Shown here: positions 22,497 through 29,513 of the stretch, piece by piece | Layout of the letters: the number at the start of each line of letters is the position of its first letter | How positions within the stretch are numbered: position 1 is the first letter of the stretch | NCBI RefSeq assembly: GCF_003435375.1 | Contig: NZ_QWGL01000024.1 | Span: 291-47,861, forward strand | Direction of reading: 5' to 3' | DNA length: 47,571 nucleotides | DNA from: Clostridium sp. AM34-11AC | GTDB taxonomy: Bacteria; Bacillota; Clostridia; Lachnospirales; Lachnospiraceae | The notes under the pieces: generated by a model | Databases searched by the model: none | The model's input: only the letters and a program-made list of their open reading frames with translations | Told to the model about the DNA's origin: nothing | Made by a program: the position numbers and the translations under genes

Positions 22497-22549
22497 GGTT
22501 AGATTCATCTAACCAGCACGCGCGCATTGATAAGTTAGATTCGGCTAAC
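22497..22549 (-). promoter_or_regulatory. Two palindromic operators before the methyltransferase operon
   Basis: GGTTAGAT-TC-ATCTAACC (22497-22514) is a perfect palindrome. GTTAGATTCGGCTAAC (22534-22549) is a second, partly matching site 19 bases away. The shared half-site is GTTAGAT. An extended -10 (TGG-TTAGAT) may lie inside the first site, but the -35 is weak, so the promoter call is tentative. The operators fit a TetR-type dimer. No regulator gene adjoins. Confidence 0.7.
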
Positions 22550-22566
22550 TCACATATTTAGGAAAA

Positions 22567-22582
22567 GCCGCATTTCTGCGGC
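22567..22582. terminator. Possible bidirectional terminator
   Basis: GCCGCA-TTTC-TGCGGC is followed by TTTTCC on the minus strand and CCTTTCGG on the plus strand. It separates the operator region from the debris at 22.8 kb. The short T-runs make this a weak call. The stretch 22583-22800 shows no gene. Confidence 0.4.
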
Positions 22583-22800
22583 CTTTCGGCTTATACAAAT
22601 AGCTTGCTGCAAGCATCACACATCTGTATTTTCAGCCACTGAGGATAACGCCTCTCGATCTACTCCTTATGGAAACAGCCAAAATCTATTTTCACACCAT
22701 TGCGGTGACTTTTGCCTTCTTATCCATATTATATCGTGCTCACTTCTTTTTTGCAATGGTATAGTATCTCTATTTTGTCATTTCCAAACGCAGAGCACGA

Positions 22801-23060
22801 TTAGATTTTCTTCGCAATCGTAGACAGCTCCGAAATAATGCTCAGAAGATCATTTTTGACTTCCTCTTTGCTTGGCTCGCTGCCCATCAGAGGATAATCC
22901 GTGCTGACATGGAGGATGCAGGACAGTTCGAGATTGAATTATGTCGGCGATAAGGGAACCTGACAGTCCTGGGCTTTTGCGAAGCAACCGCATCCTTTGC
23001 CCGGATGATTTTAATCTGCATTTCCGCAGATGGTTCCGATACTCTGATATTCCTGCTCAT
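22801..23060 (-). pseudogene. Frameshifted small gene following an ImmA/IrrE-like tail
   Basis: It starts MSRNIRVSEPSAEMQIKIIR and AKDAVASQKPRTVRFPYRR from ATG 23060 behind GGAGGTGTGGCC, overlapping the upstream stop by four bases. Near 22935 the coding signal moves to another frame (NLELSCILHVSTDYPLMGSE, then VKNDLLSIISELSTIAKKI-stop at 22801-22803). Joined, the two halves would give about 86 aa, so a single small indel explains the break. The family is not recognised. Its position downstream of a repressor-protease module suggests an element-borne gene. Confidence 0.55.
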
Positions 23061-23228
23061 GGCCACACCTCCAATGGATCACGATATTCATAATCCTTTT
23101 TCCGGTTCAGATAGCCCAGTTGTTCCAATCGGATAGCAGCTGCTGATCTCGAAACATCAAAGACACCACAGAAAGTATCTATTTTAACCTGATCCTTGTC
23201 ATAAAAACGCCATCCGTAACAGGTCAGA
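23057..23228 (-). pseudogene. C-terminal fragment of an ImmA/IrrE-type protein
   Basis: The minus-strand frame YGWRFYDKDQVKIDTFCGVF then DVSRSAAAIRLEQLGYLN resembles the helical tail that follows the metalloprotease core in ImmA/IrrE proteins (a match for VSxxAxxIRLxQLGYL). The HExxH core is absent. The frame is cut near 23228, where the opposite strand begins to encode an XRE regulator tail. Confidence 0.6.
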
Positions 23229-23396
23229 GGCTCCGAGTACCTGCTGGGAAGCAGCGGCACCTATGTCGTAGAAGCTCATGAAAAAGGCGGCGCAAAAGCA
23301 GCGAAAGATATTGAAGAACTGGTCACCGAAGTGACCGGTATGTTCGCTGGCAGCGAATTAAGCGAAGATGCCATCGAAGGAGCTTATAAAGCGTAA
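23226..23396 (+). pseudogene. C-terminal fragment of an XRE family repressor
   Basis: The plus-strand frame reads SEYLLGSSGTYVVEAHEKGG, AKAAKDIEELVTEVTGMFAG, then SELSEDAIEGAYKA-stop (23394-23396). This is the usual C-terminus of XRE repressors encoded before ImmA peptidases. The HTH is missing: the sequence before 23226 belongs to the oppositely oriented ImmA-like tail. The stop overlaps the start of the next gene, the normal layout of intact XRE-ImmA operons. Confidence 0.75.
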
Positions 23397-23862
23397 ACGC
23401 TGCGGTTCCAGAGACCCTTTTGAAATTGCAAGGCAGCTTGGTATCAATGTCATGCTTTGCAAAAATTTTGGTTCCCTGAAGGGAATGTACCGGGTGATTA
23501 AGCGAAATCGCTTTATTTTCCTGAATAACAGTCTGGATGAAAATATGCTGCGCATCGTGTGCGCACATGAATTAGGGCATGACCAGCTTCACCGGAATAT
23601 GGCGAAACCCACCCCAATTCATGAGTTCATGCTCTACGACATGAAATCCAAACCGGAATATGAAGCCATCATCGTAGCAGCGGAGATCTTGATGGACAGC
23701 GATGAAGTCCTTCGCTACATCTATGAATATGGATACACAGCCGAACAGATCGCCAGCGCGATGTCCACTGACATCAATCTGGTTGCGCTGAAGGTAGCAC
23801 ACTTGGCTACACTTGGCTATAATCTGCACGCACCGGAACATAAGAGCAACTTTTTGAAATAA
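23368..23862 (+). CDS. ImmA/IrrE family metallo-endopeptidase
   Basis: The protein has 164 aa. The zinc protease motif HELGH is in RIVCAHELGHDQLH (about residues 68-81), preceded by RDPFEIARQLGINVMLCKNF and GMYRVIKRNRFIFLNN. These peptidases cut the XRE repressor encoded beside them and so induce integrative elements or phages (ImmA/ImmR of ICEBs1 is the model). The partner repressor here is only a 3' fragment with no visible promoter, so expression is doubtful. It is one of the few plus-strand genes in the window. A terminator follows. Confidence 0.88.
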   Translation: MPSKELIKRKRCGSRDPFEIARQLGINVMLCKNFGSLKGMYRVIKRNRFIFLNNSLDENMLRIVCAHELGHDQLHRNMAKPTPIHEFMLYDMKSKPEYEAIIVAAEILMDSDEVLRYIYEYGYTAEQIASAMSTDINLVALKVAHLATLGYNLHAPEHKSNFLK

Positions 23863-23871
23863 TGTACATTT

Positions 23872-23900
23872 GAGGAGCCTGGACTGTCTCCTCTTTTTTT
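23872..23900 (+). terminator. Rho-independent terminator after the ImmA-like gene
   Basis: Plus strand: GAGGAG, a 10-base loop, CTCCTC, then TTTTTTT. It lies 10 bases after the stop codon at 23862. Confidence 0.85.
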
Positions 23901-23934
23901 GTTGCGAATTGTGCAGGCGGTGCTTGCACAATTA

Positions 23935-24366
23935 TCAGCCTAACATCTGCATGTGATAGAGCTTCACTTTTTCCTCAAACGGCAGTCCAGGATCAGTGCC
24001 GACTTCTTCCCACATCACACCATACGGTGCACCGCCATCTGTATATCCTGCGATAAAAGCAAAACGATCATCGCAGTCCTCATACAGTTCTGCCAGCCGT
24101 TCCCTCTCTTTCGCTTCCCGCTCCATTCTCCGCTGCCGGAGCCGCTGTTCTTCAGCCCGTTTAATCTGGTCGAGCTGCTCCTGTGTATAGTTGACCCCCA
24201 GCTCCTGCAAATCTTTCGCGGCAGTCACAGCATCCACATGAAAGCGTTCCTGGTAATGCTTGTTCATCTTTTTCGGTGAGCCGGTATAGGTGAGCAGCCA
24301 CTGCTTACCTTTTCGGAGGCGTGCTTCCTTTCGCTCAGCCTTCGTCATTTTCTTTTTCTTTGCCAT
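23935..24366 (-). CDS. Hypothetical basic, coiled-coil protein
   Basis: The protein has 143 aa. It starts MAKKKKMTKAERKEARLRKG, then KQWLLTYTGSPKKMNKHYQE and RFHVDAVTAAKDLQELG. A highly charged helix (QIKRAEEQRLRQRRMEREAK) is followed by a compact tail with YEDCDDRFAFIAGYTDGGAP. The N-terminal two thirds look like a nucleic-acid-associated, phage- or ICE-borne protein. I do not know the family. The frame starts 32 bases inside the end of the MmcQ/YjbR gene, in another frame. Confidence 0.6.
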   Translation of the reverse strand: MAKKKKMTKAERKEARLRKGKQWLLTYTGSPKKMNKHYQERFHVDAVTAAKDLQELGVNYTQEQLDQIKRAEEQRLRQRRMEREAKERERLAELYEDCDDRFAFIAGYTDGGAPYGVMWEEVGTDPGLPFEEKVKLYHMQMLG

Positions 24367-24763
24367 TTGCGGAATTTCCCGGATTTTTTGCTGATGATTT
24401 TGGTTTACGCTTTTTCGGTGCTGTCAGCTCATAGCTCAAAGAAAGCAGGTCCTTGATGGCATCATCCAGCTCCGGTTTGCCGAGCTGAATACTGAGCCAC
24501 TTTTCCTTGTTCATGTGATAGGCCGGAAAATAGCCATCCTGCCCACGAAGAGAGCCGATCAGCAGCGGATCACTTTTCACATTAAGGACATCAATGATGC
24601 CTGCTTCCGGCAGTCCCAACTTATCAGCTGATACTTCCAGAACCACACCATACCATTTGTTATTGTCGTTGTGCCGCAGCACAGCATTCCAGTCATGCCA
24701 GGGGTATTCCGGCTCTGTGCCGTACTGCTGGCGTATCCATGTAAATAATTCTTGTCGTGTCAT
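24335..24763 (-). CDS. MmcQ/YjbR family protein
   Basis: The protein has 142 aa. MTRQELFTWIRQQYGTEPEY is the start typical of this family, followed by WYGVVLEVSADKLGL, INVL-type central strands and GYFPAYHMNKEKWLSIQLG with the conserved HMNK-W segment. The fold resembles CyaY; the family is called DNA-binding, but its role is unclear. A lysine- and serine-rich tail (APKKRKPKSSAKNPGNSANG) extends it and may help nucleic-acid binding. It precedes the basic protein and overlaps it. Confidence 0.85.
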   Translation of the reverse strand: MTRQELFTWIRQQYGTEPEYPWHDWNAVLRHNDNNKWYGVVLEVSADKLGLPEAGIIDVLNVKSDPLLIGSLRGQDGYFPAYHMNKEKWLSIQLGKPELDDAIKDLLSLSYELTAPKKRKPKSSAKNPGNSANGKEKENDEG

Positions 24764-24859
24764 AATTCTTTTCCGTTACTGAGCAGTTCTTTTTCTTTAT
24801 GTCGTTCCTTCTCCTCAATCAAACAAGATCAACTTGTATTTTTCTCACCTAAGGGGTGA

Positions 24860-25582
24860 TTAAGATAACAATATCTTTTTGAAATTATAATAAATTTTTC
24901 TAGGCAAATCTGGATTGTTATAGAATCTTGAAATTTCTTCATAAGCATCTTTTAAAAGAGCGGGCGTATATTTTTTGTTATTAACTTTTGTATAAGGGCC
25001 ATCAGACTCAATCAAAATACGCTCTAAAGGCAATAAATGATAATTTTCCTTTTTACTGCCTTTTACCATGTTAGTGTTAATCGAAAAATAGCAACCCAAA
25101 TCCACCAACCTTAACATATCATCACAATCTCCTGTATACCAATGTATGATTGTCTTTTTGGGGTAGTATTTTTCTAAAATACGAACTGCATCCTTCTCTG
25201 CTTTTTTAATATGTATTGTCATAAGCTTATTTTCCGATGCACAAATCTCTACAATTTGCTCAAAATATTTTAATTGTAATGGCTTACTCATATATGATTT
25301 TTGCGAATAATCCAATCCAATCTCACCAACATAATTTGTTGACGATATAAGCCTCATGAAATCTTTTATTTCTCTTCCGCCTAATGTCGTTTCTTGTGGA
25401 TGAAAGCCTATGGCAAATTTCAAATACTTTGTTTCTGGGATTAAATTTTTACATGACAAAAAAATCCCAGGCGAATTTGTTACGCAAATTGTATATTGTT
25501 CCAGTTCTGTAATGGTTTTAGCAATTTCAAAATAATTTCTATAATGGTCCAAATGAAAATGTGTATCTATCAAATTCATCAT
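24860..25582 (-). CDS. qatD: QatD: TatD-like metal-dependent DNase of the Qat defence system
   Basis: The protein has 240 aa. It carries the TatD metal ligands: DTHFHLDHY (H-x-H), VGEIGLDYS (E), MTIHIKKAEKDAV (H), TIIHWYTGDCDD (H) and LIESDGPYTKVN (D). TatD enzymes are 3'-5' DNases. Its place as the last gene after a KAP ATPase, a QatB-like protein and a QueC-like enzyme makes it QatD. Its start overlaps the qatC stop (TAATG). Qat is a known anti-phage system with an unresolved mechanism. The region is AT-rich compared with the BREX genes. No clear terminator follows. Confidence 0.92.
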   Translation of the reverse strand: MMNLIDTHFHLDHYRNYFEIAKTITELEQYTICVTNSPGIFLSCKNLIPETKYLKFAIGFHPQETTLGGREIKDFMRLISSTNYVGEIGLDYSQKSYMSKPLQLKYFEQIVEICASENKLMTIHIKKAEKDAVRILEKYYPKKTIIHWYTGDCDDMLRLVDLGCYFSINTNMVKGSKKENYHLLPLERILIESDGPYTKVNNKKYTPALLKDAYEEISRFYNNPDLPRKIYYNFKKILLS

Positions 25583-26940
25583 TACATATACGCTTCCATA
25601 TCCGAGTCTTTTGAAAAGTATTCAATCAAATCATCCATGCCCTGTCTGTAAACTCTCTTAAAAGACTGAATCTCGTCATTCTCAAGCTTCCCCGTACAAC
25701 GGATTAATCGCTCGATATCTTTTTCCGAAAGTCCCTTGTATCTATGAATACTGCTCAAAACCGCAAATAAATCTGCCGATTTGTCTCTATCTGCCTGCGT
25801 TTTAAGGAATTCTGATGCCTTTAGGATGTCATCTGTTTCTAATTCAACATCTTGCAGAGAGCCCTTCCGAATAATGCACGGATAACAAAATCCACAGTTT
25901 ACCGGATATTCTCTGGAACCCACACGGTTGTACCTAGACACACATGGGTGAGAACATGAAATGGTATCTTTATAACCTCGTTTGAATGCTTCTGTTCCAG
26001 AAACCAAATTAACGATTTCTCGCTTTGTTTTGAAGGCGAAGAAATTGAGAATACGATTTTGAATTCCAACACTTGCAATCAACTTGTTAAGACCATTCAA
26101 AAAGTAAGGATGCGTTGTTCTCGTGCTACAGGATCCTTTTCTGCTGTTTGTAAGAGCTACATTCAATCCAATAAATCCATTCTCAGGTATATATACTGGG
26201 ATATGTTCTCCCATAATGCCTGCTATAGAAATTGCCGCACATAAAAACAATAAAGACCGCCCTCTGGAAGTATTTTCACTTTTCCGCAGCCGCTCCCCAT
26301 CTAAACTGAATGGAGCTCTTGCTCCTGCTGTGAACCCAAGAAACAGCGATTTTTGTACTGGATAGCATTCATTGAAATTATTGCAAAATCGTTCTTGGAT
26401 ATACCGAAGTTTGGGATATTCATTATGACCAACTAATACTGGAGAATGCCCCTCTTGCAATAGCTTGATCGCCCCACAATAGGAATCCAAACCACCCGAA
26501 AACAGGCTAACGCAATCACAGCCAGACACATCTATATGTTTTCTATTACTGCTCTTATGGGTACCATATTCTGTCGTAGCCTGTCTAAAAGAAATTTTCC
26601 ATTCATCACCTGTTAAAAACGAAAGGATTTTATTCCACTGAGCCTCACAATTATTCCATTTATCCATTTCTAAAACCGGAATGGAAACTTCTATTTGGCG
26701 TGTCCAAGAATCCGAAAATAAATTCCGAGCTATTCTTTTATCTAAAGCAAATACGCTAAGCCCTATTACAAATAAATCCTCATAAATAGGAACCATTTTT
26801 TGACAGCCCAGATGGTACCATATGCTTGGCAATCCAGAATATATAGTGCTACTGGAATCTCTATTTAAGGTAAGGATGTACGAATCTTTCCATTCGACAT
26901 CTGGGTCTGCATCATTTTCTTTTTTTATCCAAAATTTCAT
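25582..26940 (-). CDS. qatC: QatC: QueC-like protein of the Qat system
   Basis: The protein has 452 aa from ATG 26940, where GGGGAGGCACACAA lies inside the last codons of qatB. PP-loop: CVSLFSGGLDSYCGAIKLLQ (about 147). Zinc-binding cysteines: CSHPCVSRYN and VNCGFCYPCIIRKG (about 347). These are the marks of 7-cyano-7-deazaguanine synthase (QueC). QueC makes the preQ0 base; QatC is thought to use the same chemistry to modify a target. The N-terminal 140 residues are Qat-specific. No other queuosine gene is nearby, so a housekeeping role is unlikely. Confidence 0.92.
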   Translation of the reverse strand: MKFWIKKENDADPDVEWKDSYILTLNRDSSSTIYSGLPSIWYHLGCQKMVPIYEDLFVIGLSVFALDKRIARNLFSDSWTRQIEVSIPVLEMDKWNNCEAQWNKILSFLTGDEWKISFRQATTEYGTHKSSNRKHIDVSGCDCVSLFSGGLDSYCGAIKLLQEGHSPVLVGHNEYPKLRYIQERFCNNFNECYPVQKSLFLGFTAGARAPFSLDGERLRKSENTSRGRSLLFLCAAISIAGIMGEHIPVYIPENGFIGLNVALTNSRKGSCSTRTTHPYFLNGLNKLIASVGIQNRILNFFAFKTKREIVNLVSGTEAFKRGYKDTISCSHPCVSRYNRVGSREYPVNCGFCYPCIIRKGSLQDVELETDDILKASEFLKTQADRDKSADLFAVLSSIHRYKGLSEKDIERLIRCTGKLENDEIQSFKRVYRQGMDDLIEYFSKDSDMEAYM

Positions 26941-27629
26941 TTGTGTGCCTCCCCATAGAAGCGAACGCATACATCGTATGCTTCTTTCAAAGTTCTTTGA
27001 ACAATACTTGCTGCACTGATATTGCCAAGATCAATTTGTTCCAGTTCTGTGCTATGTAGCGACGCATAGAGTTCATCAGCTATGTAAGAATGCATTTCAT
27101 CCAGTATTTCAAATTTTTCACTACTAGTACGCCCTTTTCCTATTTTTTCATCAAAATTCAAGTCAAAACTTATCAGTACAAAGGAAATCACCATTTCCTT
27201 TAGAAGAATATCTAAATCTACACTTCCCAATTGTTCTACAGAATCTATTTGCAGATTTTCAAGTGCTTGTGATAATGAATCCGCCGCTAGTGAGTCTTCT
27301 ATCGATGCGGAATCATTCGTAAACTGATATAACAGTTCTTGCAAAATTTCATCGGAAGATTTTCCTATTAAATCAGATCGGCCAAAATTGACTAAGCTGT
27401 GCTCAAGTCCATATTTTCTGATATCTTGCGCTAACGCTATGACATTGCCAGCAGCACTGGCAAAAGAAGCGCCGCCAACCGCTGCTCTCGAATTCATCGC
27501 TTCGCCAAATTTTTGAATTACATTTGCTCTTGAATCAGAGTCTCTATTTCTTAGAAATCCTGATACCGCTCTTTTTGCTTTGCTCCATTCTGGCTTTGTT
27601 GGAGGAATATATCCTTTAGAAGTTCCCAT
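26937..27629 (-). CDS. qatB: QatB: Qat system protein of unknown fold
   Basis: The protein has 230 aa. It begins MGTSKGYIPPTKPEWSKAKR followed by AVSGFLRNRD and SRAAVGGASFASAAGNVIAL, the usual QatB start, and is otherwise helical. No catalytic motif is visible. QatB is required in the characterised system and may be the substrate or adaptor for QatC. It starts 2 bases after the qatA stop and overlaps qatC. Confidence 0.88.
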   Translation of the reverse strand: MGTSKGYIPPTKPEWSKAKRAVSGFLRNRDSDSRANVIQKFGEAMNSRAAVGGASFASAAGNVIALAQDIRKYGLEHSLVNFGRSDLIGKSSDEILQELLYQFTNDSASIEDSLAADSLSQALENLQIDSVEQLGSVDLDILLKEMVISFVLISFDLNFDEKIGKGRTSSEKFEILDEMHSYIADELYASLHSTELEQIDLGNISAASIVQRTLKEAYDVCVRFYGEAHK

Positions 27630-27631
27630 TC

Positions 27632-29494
27632 TTATTTTCCCTCTTTTATTGTTTCTATCAGCTTTTGCTCAATAAGCCCCGCCTTTTCCCACGTAGCTAT
27701 AAGATTGTCCACTTTCATCTTATCTGCTGATCGCATTTCTTTAATGGCAGACGCACTTTTAATGGTTATCTTCTTTGAATAGCTTTCCAAGGCATTGCAA
27801 ATTTTGTCTCTATATGCTTCAAAACCAACAAAAAGGCTTCTTATGATGTAGAATTCAATTTCTCCTTTTTGAATTTTAGGAATAACGACCTCAAAAACCA
27901 TTGATTGATCAATTGCACTCAACTTTGTCATGTCTTGTACAATTTGAGGTATCAATCCACGTGTTGCCTTACCTATCCGTTCCAAAATATCCTTAACCGC
28001 CGCTGAAAGCGTTGATACATCTACATCCGCTTTCTTCAGCGATTCTCTAGTTAAATAGAAGTATCGATCCAAACGAATTTTTCCCAAATCCTTGGGTTCA
28101 GATTCAACCCAGTTAATTATTGTCGGCACATTCCAGGCCTTATATTTTTCATTCTCACTATCACCTGATTCTATGCTCTCAAACATAGCCTTAAAATCTT
28201 CATTCTCCGTTGTGAATTTCTTATTCCATTCATTCAGCTGTATAAATAAATCCCCATCGAGTTTTTGAAGGACAAGCAGTTTTGCCAGCACTCGTGTGTC
28301 AAGAGCATCTTCATCAGTGCCAAAGTACAACTCAGCCAATTTCTTTTTGGTTATATATGTGTTCAAAAATCTCTTTGCCTGCCTAGGATTCCCTTTTAAG
28401 TTCCCGGCAATTATTCTTTTGATGCCAGCAATGATATCGGCTGTCTCCTCAAACTCCTGTTTATCGTTTTTATTAATGTAGTCTATCGCTATTGTTTTTA
28501 TTTTCTGTACATCAATAACATCATTCGATATGAGCAATTTTTCTTCCTTAATCTTTTTGAGAAACTCCTTAAATTGGTCTATGTTGCAGTATTCTTGAAC
28601 GACTAATAACATCAGATAGTTCTCTATATCCTTCGAGGATAGCTCAGGAATATAAATTGGCAATTGAATGATTTTTTCAATGTATTCCTTGTCCAAGTTG
28701 ACAGTATAATTTTCAATCGGCGGATACTTTTTTCTTATAGCATATTGGATGACGTTTTCATCTGCAGCAATGATAAAAGTCATTTTCTCTACGGACAAAA
28801 AGAGCTTAATAGCTTCCAAAGTTTCTATAATTCGATCTGGTTGGCATCTGTCCAAGTCATCAATTAAAACAATAACGTTTTCAATGCCATCATCTTTAAG
28901 AGTTTCTTTGAAGTCTTTTCTGAATTTTCTAACATTATTGACAATGCTGTTCGTATCGTCGCTTTCTTCATCCTTCAAATAGTCGTCACGAATAGATTGC
29001 ATAGCATTCGCTACGTTTTTGATTCCATCACCAACCTCCTCAGCTTTTCCAGAAACACTCAGCAAAAGAGGAATGGGATTTCCAGTGGCGACTGATGCAA
29101 TCATAGGTGCACCTACAGATGCTGCTTTTGTTGCCAACTTAAAAAAGTCAAGCTTTTTCAACAGCTTTGACACGCCATCCTTAACCTGAGATGGAATATC
29201 TTGATGTTCTTTGATTTCGCGCAATAATGCCTCCATCAAAGCTATTTTGGCATCTTCATACCCTTCAAAAGTCCACGCATTAATGTTGATACACAGAGTT
29301 TTTCCCTTTTTTTCAGAGTCCGCATCTATTTTCTGTTCTATCAACTTCAAAAGGGTTGACTTTCCTGCTCCCCAGACACCGAATACACCGATAGTGAGCG
29401 GTTTGTAACTTGGGTTCTTGGAAATATCAGCAATAACATTTGCATATGGTTCATAAAATAAAATATCTACTTCTGAGGCGTTATCCAACCACAT
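27632..29494 (-). CDS. qatA: QatA: KAP-family P-loop ATPase of the Qat system
   Basis: The protein has 620 aa from ATG 29494 (GGAGGGATTTGAAA upstream; a TTG two codons earlier is weaker). Walker A IGVFGVWGAGKSTLLKLIEQ (about 37-56) and Walker B VIVLIDDLDRCQPDRIIETL (about 213) with MTFIIAADENVIQYA mark the KAP NTPase family. A moderately hydrophobic segment around residues 125-150 (GAPMIASVATGNPIPLLLSV) may touch the membrane. KAP ATPases sit in many phage-defence systems. The start is only 19 bases past the brxL stop, so transcription from BREX likely reads through. Confidence 0.92.
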   Translation of the reverse strand: MWLDNASEVDILFYEPYANVIADISKNPSYKPLTIGVFGVWGAGKSTLLKLIEQKIDADSEKKGKTLCININAWTFEGYEDAKIALMEALLREIKEHQDIPSQVKDGVSKLLKKLDFFKLATKAASVGAPMIASVATGNPIPLLLSVSGKAEEVGDGIKNVANAMQSIRDDYLKDEESDDTNSIVNNVRKFRKDFKETLKDDGIENVIVLIDDLDRCQPDRIIETLEAIKLFLSVEKMTFIIAADENVIQYAIRKKYPPIENYTVNLDKEYIEKIIQLPIYIPELSSKDIENYLMLLVVQEYCNIDQFKEFLKKIKEEKLLISNDVIDVQKIKTIAIDYINKNDKQEFEETADIIAGIKRIIAGNLKGNPRQAKRFLNTYITKKKLAELYFGTDEDALDTRVLAKLLVLQKLDGDLFIQLNEWNKKFTTENEDFKAMFESIESGDSENEKYKAWNVPTIINWVESEPKDLGKIRLDRYFYLTRESLKKADVDVSTLSAAVKDILERIGKATRGLIPQIVQDMTKLSAIDQSMVFEVVIPKIQKGEIEFYIIRSLFVGFEAYRDKICNALESYSKKITIKSASAIKEMRSADKMKVDNLIATWEKAGLIEQKLIETIKEGK

Positions 29495-29513
29495 TTTCAA
29501 ATCCCTCCAGTAT

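Noticed and set aside
24845..24860. TCACC-TAAGG-GGTGA hairpin after qatD
   Set aside because: No T-run follows the stem on the minus strand, so I do not call it a terminator.
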